DNA of 64,000 nucleotides from Bacilliculturomica massiliensis (GTDB taxonomy: Bacteria; Bacillota; Clostridia; Peptostreptococcales; Anaerovoracaceae): NCBI RefSeq assembly GCF_900605495.1, contig NZ_LR027602.1, positions 279,408 to 343,407 of the forward strand. Direction: 5' to 3'. The first letter of the stretch is position 1. The number at the start of each line of letters is the position of its first letter. Positions 8,233 to 16,798 of the stretch are shown piece by piece. The position numbers were made by a program, and so were the translations under genes. Below the pieces are notes generated by a model. It worked only from the letters and a program-made list of their open reading frames with translations. It did no database searches and was not told the origin of the DNA.

Positions 8233-9195
8233 ATGGCATACACAAAAGAACTTTCCCGGAAGCTGTACAGGGATCTGCTGATGCTGCGTCTCTTTGAAAA
8301 GAGGCTGATCGATCTCTACGCGGCCGGCAAGATCCCGGGCCACATTCACAGCGGCATCGGGGAGGAGGCGGCGTTTGCCGGGACTCTGGCGACGAAGAAG
8401 GAAGGGGACTACTTCAAAATGTCCCATCGGGATATCGGCGCTTCCAGCCTGCTCGGCGTATCGCTGGAAACGATGTTCGCGGAAATCCTGGGCAAGACGG
8501 CGGGCAATTCCGGCGGCCGCGGCGGCATCAACCACATTTCCGAACTGAGCAGGGGAATGCTGGGATTTTCAGGCACGCTGGGCTGCGATATCGCAGTGGC
8601 GGCAGGGGCTGGGCTCACCATTCAGAACCGGGGCGGCGACAATATCGTCTACGTATACTTCGGCGACGGGACCACCAGCAGAGGTCCCGTACACGAGGCC
8701 ATCAATCTGGCCGCAGCCTGGAAGCTGCCGGTGCTGTTTGTCTGTGAAAACAATCAGTTCGCCATATCCACCCCTGTGAGCGAGGGCGTTCCGGTAAAAA
8801 ATACGGCGGCGGACAGAGCCCCCGCCTACGGCATACCCGGCCGCGTGGCCGACGGGACCGACGTATTTGCGGTCTATGAGGCTGCGGAAGAGCTGACCCG
8901 GGAGATCAGGCAGGGCGGCGGACCTGCGATCCTGGAGTGCAAGGCTTACCGGTGGAGGGGCCATTTTGAGGGAGATCAGGCCCGCTATCGGGATCAGACG
9001 GAGGCCGACCGGTGGATCAAAAAGGACTGTGTGCAAAAGATGGAGACCTGGCTCCTGGAAAAGAAAATGATTACGGAGACCGAGATAGAAGAGATGCGCG
9101 CGGAATTTGAAGCGAAGCTGGACGCGGCGGTGATCTTTGCGGAGAACAGCCCGGAACCGGCGCCGGAGACCATCTATGATTATTTATATGCGTAA
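8233..9195 (+). CDS. Thiamine diphosphate-dependent dehydrogenase E1, alpha subunit (AcoA/PdhA type)
   Basis: The product has 320 residues from the ATG at 8233, chosen for its GAAAGGAG site; an upstream in-frame ATG at 8191 lies inside dctP. The thiamine diphosphate motif runs from FGDGTTSRGPVHEAIN to LFVCENNQ (GDG...NN). Other family marks are HSGIGEEAAFAG, SHRDIGASSLLG and YRWRGHFEGD. With the next gene it forms the alpha2beta2 E1 that decarboxylates a 2-oxoacid or cleaves acetoin and acylates the E2 lipoyl group. The sequence resembles acetoin dehydrogenase E1 as much as pyruvate or branched-chain E1, so the substrate is left open. Acting on the aminotransferase product is the simplest reading. 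Confidence 0.9.
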   Translation: MAYTKELSRKLYRDLLMLRLFEKRLIDLYAAGKIPGHIHSGIGEEAAFAGTLATKKEGDYFKMSHRDIGASSLLGVSLETMFAEILGKTAGNSGGRGGINHISELSRGMLGFSGTLGCDIAVAAGAGLTIQNRGGDNIVYVYFGDGTTSRGPVHEAINLAAAWKLPVLFVCENNQFAISTPVSEGVPVKNTAADRAPAYGIPGRVADGTDVFAVYEAAEELTREIRQGGGPAILECKAYRWRGHFEGDQARYRDQTEADRWIKKDCVQKMETWLLEKKMITETEIEEMRAEFEAKLDAAVIFAENSPEPAPETIYDYLYA

Positions 9196-9222
9196 CTGCG
9201 GGAACGGAAGGGAGGATTCTGT

Positions 9223-10194
9223 ATGCTGGTGACCTACGGACAGGCGATCGGCGACGCCATGAAAGAGGAAATGCGCCGGGACGAGGCGGTGGTCCTTTTC
9301 GGCGAGGACGTGGCCGAATTCGGAAATATATTTGGTCTCACGAGAGGCATGGTCGAGGAATTCGGAAAACAGCGCGTGCGCAACACGCCCATCTCCGAGA
9401 CGGCTATCGTGGGCAGCGCCATCGGGGCGGCGGTCACGGGGCTGAGACCCTGTGCGGAGCTGATGTACTCAGATTTCACAATGGTGGCCTTCAGCGAACT
9501 TTTTCACTGCTGCGGCAAATGGCGTTATATGCACGGACCGGAATACAAGCTGCCGCTGGTCATACGGAGCGCCATGGGCTCGTCCTTCGGAGCGGGGGCG
9601 GAGCATTCCAACTGCGTGGAGAGTCTGTTCATGCACGCGCCGGGACTGATCATCGCCAGTCCTTCCACCGCGTACGACGCCAAGGGCCTGCTGAAGGAAG
9701 CGATCCGTTCCGACAATCCCGTGCTGTTTTTCGAGCACAAGCAGCTCTATCAGGTGAAGGAAGAGATCCCCGATGAGGAATATACGATCCCCTTCGGCGT
9801 GGCGGACGTCAAGCGCCGGGGGACGGATGTGACGATCATAGCCGTCGGTCTCATGGTCAGACGGGCGCTGGAGGCGGCGGAAAAGCTGAAGGAAGAAGGG
9901 ATCGACGCGGAGGTCATCGATCCCAGGACGCTGGCGCCCTTCGATAAGGATACTGTTTTTGAGTCCATCCGCAAGACTCACCGCGTTCTCGTGGCGGAGG
10001 AGAGCAACAAGACTGCGGGGATCGGCGCGGAGCTGGCGGCTTTGATCCAGGAGGAGCAGTACGACGAATTGGACGGTCCGGTGGTGCGGGTGGCGGCCCT
10101 GGATGTGCCGATACCGTACAATATCGCGCTGGAGCGGTTTGCCATACCGGACGCGGAGGACATTGCGGCGGCGGTAAGAGCCATGTTTGCGTGA
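9223..10194 (+). CDS. Thiamine diphosphate-dependent dehydrogenase E1, beta subunit
   Basis: The product has 323 residues with the transketolase-like pyrimidine-binding N-terminal domain (VVLFGEDVAEFGNIFGLTRG, then ETAIVGSAIGAAVTGLRP) and the C-terminal transketolase domain (EVIDPRTLAPFDKDTVFES). The conserved Glu of IVGSAIG-type E1 beta proteins sits in ISETAIVG. The ribosome site AAGGGAGG precedes the ATG. It pairs with the upstream E1 alpha, 27 bp away. Confidence 0.92.
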   Translation: MLVTYGQAIGDAMKEEMRRDEAVVLFGEDVAEFGNIFGLTRGMVEEFGKQRVRNTPISETAIVGSAIGAAVTGLRPCAELMYSDFTMVAFSELFHCCGKWRYMHGPEYKLPLVIRSAMGSSFGAGAEHSNCVESLFMHAPGLIIASPSTAYDAKGLLKEAIRSDNPVLFFEHKQLYQVKEEIPDEEYTIPFGVADVKRRGTDVTIIAVGLMVRRALEAAEKLKEEGIDAEVIDPRTLAPFDKDTVFESIRKTHRVLVAEESNKTAGIGAELAALIQEEQYDELDGPVVRVAALDVPIPYNIALERFAIPDAEDIAAAVRAMFA

Positions 10195-10224
10195 TCCGGT
10201 ACGGCGGCGTTATGGAGGAAGAAT

Positions 10225-11469
10225 ATGAGTGTTGAATTGATTATGCCCAAGGCCGGGCTGACCATGATCGAGGGGACGGTGGGCCAGTGGAAAGCGGAGG
10301 AAGGGACTTTTGTAAAAAAGGATGATCCCGTTTTGGAGATCGAAAACGAGAAGACTACCATGGACGTGGAAGCAAAGGCAGACGGGATCCTGCACATTGC
10401 GGCGCAGTCGGGCAGCGTGGTGGCGGTAGGCGGGATCATCGGCTATATTTTTGAGAGTCAGGAAGAGTATGGGGCCTTCACGGCGGCCGGGGATGCGCCC
10501 AAAGAAGAAGCCGGGGATGGGCCGAAACAGAAAACCGGCAATGAGCCCAAAGCGCAGGTCTCTCCCCAGAGTCCGGAGCCGCCTGCGGAAAAGGGCGGCC
10601 GGGTGAGAGCCACGGGTCTGGCCCGGAAGCTGGCGAGAGAGGAGAATATCGACCTTTCAGCGGTACGGGGAAGCGGGCCGGCGGGCCGGGTGGTGGCAGA
10701 AGATGTGAGAAGATTCGCGGCGGCCGCCGGCGCTGCGGGAGTTCCCGGCTGCGACGGTTCCCTGGAGCAGGCGGAGCCGGGCGAGGTAAAGAGGATACCG
10801 CTGTCCGGTATCCGCAGGACCATCGCCCGCAATATGCAGGACAGTCTGCAGAACATCGCTCAGGCTTCCGCTTCGGTGGAGGTGGACGTCACCGATCTGC
10901 TGGCGCTTCACAGGAAGCTGCGGGAAAAGGCAGAGTTCTCGGGCTGCAGGATCACGGTGAACGATCTCCTGGCGAAAGCCACAGTGCAGATGCTGAAAAA
11001 GCATCCGCTGGCCAACGCCACTTTTGACGGTTCCGAGATATCTTCTTATTCAGATGTCAATCTGTCTGTGGCGGTGGGCGCTGAAGCGGGGCTCATGGTA
11101 CCGGTGGTAAAGGGCGCGGATAAGATGACGCTGGCTCAGCTCAGCGGGGCGATCCGGGAACTGGCGGGGCGGGCCAGGACCGGAAGTCTGGTCCACGGAG
11201 AACAGAGCGGCGGCACCTTCACGATCACAAACGTAGGGATGTATCCCATCGACGCGGGAACGCCGGTGGTCAATCCCCCTCAGGTAGCCATAGCGGGCTT
11301 CGGTCGTTCCTGCAAAAAGCCGGTGATACGCAACGGGGAGATCTGCGCCAGGGATATGATGAATATCTTTTTTACCTTTGACCATCGGGTGTTTGACGGG
11401 CTTGAGGTAGGGCGGATCCTGCAGGATCTGAAGGAATACGTGGAAAATCCGGAACTGATGTTGATTTAG
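10225..11469 (+). CDS. Dihydrolipoamide acyltransferase E2 of the 2-oxoacid dehydrogenase complex
   Basis: The product has 414 residues in the standard E2 order. A single lipoyl domain comes first, with the modified lysine at residue 43 in IENEKTTMDVEAKADG. A flexible linker rich in Pro, Glu and Lys follows (about 85-125). Next is a peripheral E3/E1-binding domain (RATGLARKLAREENIDLSAV, about 128-165), and last a catalytic acyltransferase core. The active-site HxxxDG is His387-Asp391-Gly392 in FTFDHRVFDGLEV. It transfers the acyl group to CoA and forms the core of the complex. There is only one lipoyl domain, as in acetoin-type and many Gram-positive E2 proteins. Confidence 0.92.
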   Translation: MSVELIMPKAGLTMIEGTVGQWKAEEGTFVKKDDPVLEIENEKTTMDVEAKADGILHIAAQSGSVVAVGGIIGYIFESQEEYGAFTAAGDAPKEEAGDGPKQKTGNEPKAQVSPQSPEPPAEKGGRVRATGLARKLAREENIDLSAVRGSGPAGRVVAEDVRRFAAAAGAAGVPGCDGSLEQAEPGEVKRIPLSGIRRTIARNMQDSLQNIAQASASVEVDVTDLLALHRKLREKAEFSGCRITVNDLLAKATVQMLKKHPLANATFDGSEISSYSDVNLSVAVGAEAGLMVPVVKGADKMTLAQLSGAIRELAGRARTGSLVHGEQSGGTFTITNVGMYPIDAGTPVVNPPQVAIAGFGRSCKKPVIRNGEICARDMMNIFFTFDHRVFDGLEVGRILQDLKEYVENPELMLI

Positions 11470-11510
11470 GACGGCGGGAAGCGCCCCGCCGGCGGAAGAG
11501 GTGATACTGG

Positions 11511-12929
11511 ATGGAAAAAGGGGAACAGATCGTCGTGATCGGCGGCGGGCCGGGAGGATACACAGCCGCTATCAGGGCCGCTCAGCTGGGAGCAGACGTA
11601 ACGCTGATCGAAAAGAAGAGCCTGGGCGGAACCTGTCTGAACGTAGGCTGTATACCTACTAAAGTGATTCTCCATTCCGCGGAAATGTTCGCGGAAATGA
11701 AAGAAGCAAGAAAGATCGGGTTGAAAGCCTACGGATTGGAATATGACTGGGATGCGATCCAGAAGCGAAAAGAAGCGGTCCGCGCGCAGCTGGTCAGGGG
11801 AGTGGAAGGGCTCTGCCGGGCGAACCGGATCAGAGTCGTCAGCGGGGAGGCCAAATTTACAGGGCCTCGGGAGCTGACGGTGAAAAAGGAGGACGGCGCA
11901 TCTGAAAATCTGACCGCGCCCCGCATCATTATAGCGGCGGGCTCTGTACCGGCGATCCCGCCGGTGCCGGGCATCGCCGGCAATGAGCACTGTATTGATT
12001 CCACCGCTGCGCTGTCGCTGCCGGCCGTGCCGGAGAGATTGGCGGTGATCGGCGGCGGAGTGATCGGCGTGGAGATCGCCACGGCGTTCAGCCAGTTTGG
12101 CGCGAAGGTGACGATCCTTGAAGCGCTGCCGGAGATCCTGCCTTCGATGGACGGCCAGCTGACCGCCATACTGCGGGCCAGGATGGAAAAGACCGGCGTA
12201 GAAATACTCACGGGCGCCAGAGTAGAGTCTGTCGAACAGACGCCCGCCGGAGCCAGGATCAAGGCGAACTGCGGCGGGGAGATCAAGTATTTTGAGGCGG
12301 ATAAGGTGCTGGTAGCCGTGGGCAGAAAACCTGACACAGGGTCGCTGAACCTGGCCGCAGCCGGCGTGGCGGAGGATAAGGGAAAGATCTCCGTCAATGA
12401 GTATATGGAGACGAATGCAGAAGGCGTATACGCCATCGGCGACTGTACGGGCAGGGTCATGCTGGCCCACGCCGCTTCGGCCCAGGGCGAGACGGCGGCG
12501 GAAAACGCTGTGGGCCGCGCCGGCAAAAAAGCCTTCGACCCCCGATCCATTCCCTCCTGCGTATACGGAAGTCCTGAGTTCGCTGGAGTCGGTCTCACAG
12601 AGGAAAAGGCCAGGGAAGCAGGGATCGGGTATACCGTGGGAACATTCCCGCTGTCCGCTAATGGAAAAGCGCTGATCATGGGCGGCCAGGAGGGCGTCGT
12701 TAAGATCATTGCTGGGAAACAGCACGGCGAGATCCTGGGCGTGCACATTCTGGGCTGCCGGGCCACGGACCTGATCGCGGAGGGGGCCCTGGCCATCGGG
12801 CTGGAAGCTACCGCAGAAGAGATCATATCCACGATCCACGGCCATCCCACCGTCAGCGAGGCGGTGCGGGAGGCGGCGCTGGCAGTGGAGGGACGGGCGA
12901 TCCACATACCCAATAAAAAAGGAAACTGA
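11511..12929 (+). CDS. lpdA: Dihydrolipoamide dehydrogenase E3
   Basis: The product has 472 residues. The FAD-binding GGGPGGYTAAIRAAQLG is at the N-terminus. The redox-active disulfide is Cys42/Cys47 in GGTCLNVGCIPTK. A central NAD-binding GGGVIGVEIATAF follows, and the C-terminal dimer domain carries the catalytic His-Glu pair in HGHPTVSEAV. It reoxidises the E2 lipoyl group with NAD+. It ends the operon and is followed by a GC-rich hairpin. Confidence 0.95.
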   Translation: MEKGEQIVVIGGGPGGYTAAIRAAQLGADVTLIEKKSLGGTCLNVGCIPTKVILHSAEMFAEMKEARKIGLKAYGLEYDWDAIQKRKEAVRAQLVRGVEGLCRANRIRVVSGEAKFTGPRELTVKKEDGASENLTAPRIIIAAGSVPAIPPVPGIAGNEHCIDSTAALSLPAVPERLAVIGGGVIGVEIATAFSQFGAKVTILEALPEILPSMDGQLTAILRARMEKTGVEILTGARVESVEQTPAGARIKANCGGEIKYFEADKVLVAVGRKPDTGSLNLAAAGVAEDKGKISVNEYMETNAEGVYAIGDCTGRVMLAHAASAQGETAAENAVGRAGKKAFDPRSIPSCVYGSPEFAGVGLTEEKAREAGIGYTVGTFPLSANGKALIMGGQEGVVKIIAGKQHGEILGVHILGCRATDLIAEGALAIGLEATAEEIISTIHGHPTVSEAVREAALAVEGRAIHIPNKKGN

Positions 12930-12930
12930 C

Positions 12931-12960
12931 GAGACGGCGGCTGCATGCCGCCGTTTCCAT
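12931..12960 (+). terminator. Terminator-like hairpin after the dehydrogenase operon
   Basis: The 8-bp stem acggcggc / gccgccgt has a 5-nt loop and is flanked by GGAAAC and GTTTCC, which can extend it. The T tract is short and interrupted, so termination may be partial. Confidence 0.5.
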
Positions 12961-13109
12961 TTGCGCCAATATGATACAGGGATCATTATTCATTTTATGG
13001 AATAATATAGGCAAAACTCAGCGTGAAAATCGTACAAAAGCGATTGACATAAACGTTGAAAAATGAAGGTTTGTGTCGCTTGGCGGGGCTTTCTGAAGCA
13101 AAAAAGGGC

Positions 13110-13138
13110 TATACAAGAAGCGACTTTACAGGTATAAT
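13110..13138 (+). promoter_or_regulatory. Promoter of the transglycosylase gene
   Basis: A perfect TATAAT (13133-13138) stands 17 bp from a weak TATACA (13110-13115). The expected start point, near 13145, excludes a GTG start at 13145 and supports the ATG at 13187. Confidence 0.55.
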
Positions 13139-13186
13139 ATACGAGTGCCCCGAATTCGGGACACGGGAAAGAGAGGGAGAATAGAT

Positions 13187-14377
13187 ATGGCAAAGAGGCT
13201 TTTATCTGTGTGGCTTTCATTGACAATCTTACTTTTCTCATCAATTTCTATCTATGCTGGCGAAGCCGTCAGAGGTCAATTCTTCATGAAGAATATCTAC
13301 ATCGACGGAACGCAAATTTTCAATTACGAACTGAACAATCCGCTGTTCACCTATAAAGGTGCGACATATGTGCCTGTCAACGGCAGCCTGAGCAGGGCGC
13401 TGGGCATTCAGGCCGACATGGATTGGGAAAGCCGCACACTGAAATTAGTGAAAACCGAACCCGCGCAGAAAGGCGCGAGCGACGGGAAACTTCAAAGCAA
13501 CCTACAGGATGTCAATTGTGAAATTGCATCTGACATAACGGTCATCGCTTACGAGCCGACGAACCAGAAGGTTGCAGTAACCACCGAAGGAGGGGTGGAA
13601 ACGCAAGCGAAAGCTGACGCGGCTGCAGAGGATACCGATGTGGCAGGCGCAGAGGCCGACGTGGAAACAGAAGCAGATGTTGTGCAGCCAGAGGAAGAGA
13701 TCACGCTTCCGGAGCTGCAGGCGACAAAGCTCAGCTTAGGTGAACTGCCGCTGTTAGTGGAAGGGACGACCGTATATTTCCCTATCAAAGTCATCACACA
13801 ACATCATCTGTTCGGCTGGAGTCTGTATTACGATGATTACAGCGGGCTGTATATCAGCACCGATCCCGGCAAAGAAGCCAGGGAATACTTCAACGAACCG
13901 CAGTCCCGGTACATCCGGGGACTGGTCAACTATATCAGAAAGTGCAACAGCAGCTACAGCGTAGCTCAGGCCCAGGATCTGGTGGCGATCTTTCAGCATG
14001 AAGCCAGGATCTACGGCGTGGATCACACTCTTCTGATCGCCATGGCGCAGAAGGAGAGCACCTTCAACGCAAGCGCCAGAGGCAGCAGCGGATCGCTGGG
14101 GATCATGCAGATCCTGCCCTCCACTGCCAAAGGGTACGGAGTCAGCGCGTCGCAGCTGCTGGATCCGCACACGAATATCCAGCTGGGAGCCAAATATATC
14201 AAGGAACGGCTGGACATGTACGACGGCAACGTGACGAAAGCGCTGTCGGCTTATAATCAGGGAGCAGGGGCCGTAAACCGAGGCAATTATACCACGCGGT
14301 ACGCGGGCCGTATCAGCTCCGCCCAGTCAGATATGAAAGAGTATATGTCTGAAAACGGATACGGAAAAGGCTATTAG
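13187..14377 (+). CDS. Secreted lytic transglycosylase with SLT domain
   Basis: The product has 396 residues from the ATG at 13187, behind GAGAGGGAG. The signal peptide is about residues 1-25 (LSLTILLFSSISIYAG). A copper-amine-oxidase-N-like surface domain follows (IYIDGTQIFNYELNNP and GATYVPVNGSLSRALGI), then an Ala/Glu-rich linker (about 130-175) and a second half of that beta fold. The C-terminal SLT domain (about 265-385) contains the catalytic Glu in MAQKESTFNASARG, the GSLGIMQILPSTAKGYGV motif and SAYNQGAGAVNRG. The family cleaves the glycan strand of peptidoglycan to anhydromuramyl ends. It is monocistronic, with its own promoter and terminator. Confidence 0.9.
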   Translation: MAKRLLSVWLSLTILLFSSISIYAGEAVRGQFFMKNIYIDGTQIFNYELNNPLFTYKGATYVPVNGSLSRALGIQADMDWESRTLKLVKTEPAQKGASDGKLQSNLQDVNCEIASDITVIAYEPTNQKVAVTTEGGVETQAKADAAAEDTDVAGAEADVETEADVVQPEEEITLPELQATKLSLGELPLLVEGTTVYFPIKVITQHHLFGWSLYYDDYSGLYISTDPGKEAREYFNEPQSRYIRGLVNYIRKCNSSYSVAQAQDLVAIFQHEARIYGVDHTLLIAMAQKESTFNASARGSSGSLGIMQILPSTAKGYGVSASQLLDPHTNIQLGAKYIKERLDMYDGNVTKALSAYNQGAGAVNRGNYTTRYAGRISSAQSDMKEYMSENGYGKGY

Positions 14378-14462
14378 CCGTTTCCGCAGGCAGTTGGAGA
14401 AAAGGCTGCCGGGCCGTCTAAGGACCACGTGAAAAAAGCATATAGAATAGAAATTAATTATG

Positions 14463-14494
14463 AAAAAGCCGGGGAAGAAACCCCCGGCTTTTTC
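14463..14494 (+). terminator. Intrinsic terminator after the transglycosylase gene
   Basis: The stem aaagccgggg / ccccggcttt encloses a short loop and ends in five T. Confidence 0.85.
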
Positions 14495-14599
14495 GCGTCC
14501 GTAGCAAACGTGAGAGTCGACGCCCATAAGGGCAGTGTATAAAATTTCCTGCGTTCGTTAAATATATTGTTTAAGGGGCGTTTTTGTGTCTGGGAAACG

Positions 14600-14628
14600 T
14601 TGTCTGTATCCGCGCCGTAGCGTATGAT
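14600..14628 (+). promoter_or_regulatory. Promoter of the recombinase gene
   Basis: TTGTCT (14600-14605), 17 bp and TATGAT (14623-14628), about 50 bp before the start codon. Confidence 0.55.
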
Positions 14629-14676
14629 GGGGTATTACAAACAAGGCACAACAGCTGCAGGAAAGGAGCAAAAGAA

Positions 14677-15885
14677 ATGGCAAGAAGAGGTGAAAACATT
14701 TATCAGCGTTCCGACGGCCGGTGGGAAGGACGCTATATCACAGGCTACGACGCGATGAGCGGAAAGGCGCAGTACGGTTATGTATACGCGGCAACTTACG
14801 CGCAGGTCCGGCAGGAAAAGCGCCGGGTGGAGAAGGAGTCGGAAACCAGGCTGCGGCAGGAAAAGCTGAAGCAGCGAAGTCTGACGATGGCGGACTGCTT
14901 TGCGGAGTGGCTGAACTGGAAGGCGACGGATCCGTCCCTTCACCAGTCCACACTGGACCAGTATCGGAGACACGTGGAGAAGCACATTCTTCCGGAGCTG
15001 GGCTGCTGTCGGATGTGCCTGCTGTCCCCGCAGGTACTGGACCGCTTTCGGGCGGAAAAACTGGAGAGAGGCAGATTGGACGGAGACGGAGGACTGTCCG
15101 CCAGCATGGTCAATACGCTGATGTTTCTGATCTACAGCATGCTGGATTACGCGCTGGACGAGCGCTATATCGCTGAGATACCCAGGAAAAAGATGAAGCG
15201 GGCGGTGGAAAACAGCGACAGAGAGATCCGGGTCTTTTCCAGGCGGGAGCAGGCGTGCATTGAGGAAGTGCTGCTTCGGAACTTCCCGCACCCGGTGTAC
15301 GGGGAGACGTGTATGGGTATTTTTTTTGCTCTGTATACGGGGCTGCGCATCGGAGAACTGTCGGGTCTGCAGTGGCGCGATCTGGATCTGGATAGTTCGC
15401 GGCTGCATATCCGCCGTACGCTGCAGAGGGGAACGGCGCCGGAGGGAAGCGGCGTGAAGACGAAGATCATCATGGGCCCGCCCAAAAGCCGCAATTCCCG
15501 ACGGAGCTTTCCCATCAAGAAGGAACTCTGCGGACTGATGAAGCAGTATTATAACAGCCTGCCGCCGGAGAGAAGGGAAAAGGACGAGCCCGTGTTTTCC
15601 TGTGACGGAAAGCATATTGAACCGAGAGTATATCAGAAGCGGCTGAAGTGGGTGCTGAAAAAGTCCGGAGTGGAGGAAGCCAATTTCCATGCCCTGCGCC
15701 ACACCTTCGCCACCCGCTGCATCGAACACAACATGGACATCAAAAGTCTCAGCGAATGTCTGGGACACAGCAGCAGCACCATCACGCTGAACGTGTACGC
15801 CCATTCTTTCGCGGAACACAAACAGAGCTGTCTCAACCGTCTTGATTTTCCGGAGATCAATAAAAACGTTAAGTTCCATATCTGA
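14677..15885 (+). CDS. Tyrosine recombinase / integrase
   Basis: The product has 402 residues from the ATG at 14677 (GGAAAGGAG site). The N-terminal part starts like integrative-element integrases (RGENIYQRSDGRWEGRYITG), and a SAM-like core-binding domain follows (about 70-170). The catalytic residues are complete: Arg224 (TGLRIGEL), His338 and Arg341 (HALRHTFATR), His364 (LGHSS) and nucleophile Tyr374 (NVYAH). It is therefore probably active. No excisionase, relaxase or phage gene lies near it, and I could not find attachment sites. It is next to a restriction-modification pair and may have brought it in. Confidence 0.9.
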   Translation: MARRGENIYQRSDGRWEGRYITGYDAMSGKAQYGYVYAATYAQVRQEKRRVEKESETRLRQEKLKQRSLTMADCFAEWLNWKATDPSLHQSTLDQYRRHVEKHILPELGCCRMCLLSPQVLDRFRAEKLERGRLDGDGGLSASMVNTLMFLIYSMLDYALDERYIAEIPRKKMKRAVENSDREIRVFSRREQACIEEVLLRNFPHPVYGETCMGIFFALYTGLRIGELSGLQWRDLDLDSSRLHIRRTLQRGTAPEGSGVKTKIIMGPPKSRNSRRSFPIKKELCGLMKQYYNSLPPERREKDEPVFSCDGKHIEPRVYQKRLKWVLKKSGVEEANFHALRHTFATRCIEHNMDIKSLSECLGHSSSTITLNVYAHSFAEHKQSCLNRLDFPEINKNVKFHI

Positions 15886-15916
15886 CGGCAGCCGGACAGG
15901 CGCGGTCTTGTTTTTC

Positions 15917-15945
15917 TTGTGGAAAATCCGGCGGCAAGGTATAAT
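15917..15945 (+). promoter_or_regulatory. Promoter of the XhoI-type restriction-modification genes
   Basis: TTGTGG (15917-15922), 17 bp and TATAAT (15940-15945). The spacer and flanks resemble the promoter before the ATPase gene at 20126-20154. Confidence 0.6.
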
Positions 15946-16053
15946 AGCCATAGTGTTTATATGAAGCAGTAAAATGATTGTGCCCGGCGGGCCGGCGGCA
16001 GGGAGAGCCCCGCCGCAGTTCGCCGGACGCATTGAGCGGGATGGAGTACATAG

Positions 16054-16797
16054 ATGAACGAGATCATTTTTCCGGAGGATTTTGAAGCGAGAACAGAGGA
16101 TGCGGTTCGTTTTTTCTGGAGCACCAGGGACGGGCAGATATCCAGGCAGCTGGCGGGACAGAGCAGGGATCAGGGCAACCGGGGCGCCGTCACCGGAGGA
16201 AAGCAGCTGGACGGCTTTGTGGACCTGATCCGCCATACGCTTCTCCTGAACGGAGTGCCGGAAAAAAGCATTTTCTGTGAAGCCGGTCTGGAGATCCCCG
16301 GATTTTACAGGCCGAGTAAGAAGTGGGACCTGCTGGTGATGGAAGAGGGCCGTCTCGCGGCGGCGGTGGAATTCAAAAGTCAGGTGGGGCCTTCTTTTGG
16401 AAATAATTTCAACAACCGGACGGAGGAGGCCATGGGCAGCGCTCTGGACGTCTGGACGGCTTACCGGGAAGGCGTTTACGGCCTTCAGGAAGCGCCGTGG
16501 CTGGGCTATATGATGGTGCTGGAGGACTGTCCGAAATCCACGGCGCCGGTGTCCGCCCGTTCGCCTCACTTCGAGGTGATGCCGGAATTTGAACATTCCT
16601 CTTATATGAAGAGATACGAGATATTCTGCAGAAAACTGGTGCTGGAACGACAGTACAGCGCCGCCTGCTTTGTGACCAGCCGCAGGGACGGAGAACCGGG
16701 GAATCACAGCTGCCCGGTCCCGGAGCTTTCGGTACGGTCCTTTGTTTTATCGCTGCTGAGGGCGGTTCTCGCCCGCGGCGGCAGACAGGAGAGTTGA
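16054..16797 (+). CDS. XhoI/PaeR7I-type type II restriction endonuclease
   Basis: The product has 247 residues, close to the 246 of XhoI. The family pattern GNRGAVTGGKQLDGFVDLI is present. A PD-(D/E)xK-like active site is seen as Asp92 (KKWDLLV) and Glu106-x-Lys108 (AAVEFKSQVGPSFGNNFNNR). Known members cut CTCGAG; the specificity here is inferred from the family. The gene ends one base before a DNA methyltransferase, the expected partner. A strong -10 promoter lies about 110 bp upstream, and the ribosome site (GGGATGGAG) is weak. Confidence 0.82.
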   Translation: MNEIIFPEDFEARTEDAVRFFWSTRDGQISRQLAGQSRDQGNRGAVTGGKQLDGFVDLIRHTLLLNGVPEKSIFCEAGLEIPGFYRPSKKWDLLVMEEGRLAAAVEFKSQVGPSFGNNFNNRTEEAMGSALDVWTAYREGVYGLQEAPWLGYMMVLEDCPKSTAPVSARSPHFEVMPEFEHSSYMKRYEIFCRKLVLERQYSAACFVTSRRDGEPGNHSCPVPELSVRSFVLSLLRAVLARGGRQES

Positions 16798-16798
16798 C

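Noticed and set aside
14635..16707. A 690-codon open frame on the minus strand across the recombinase and restriction genes
   Set aside because: It is antisense to two well-supported genes, its translation is rich in His, Arg and Pro with no recognisable domain, and it reflects high G+C.
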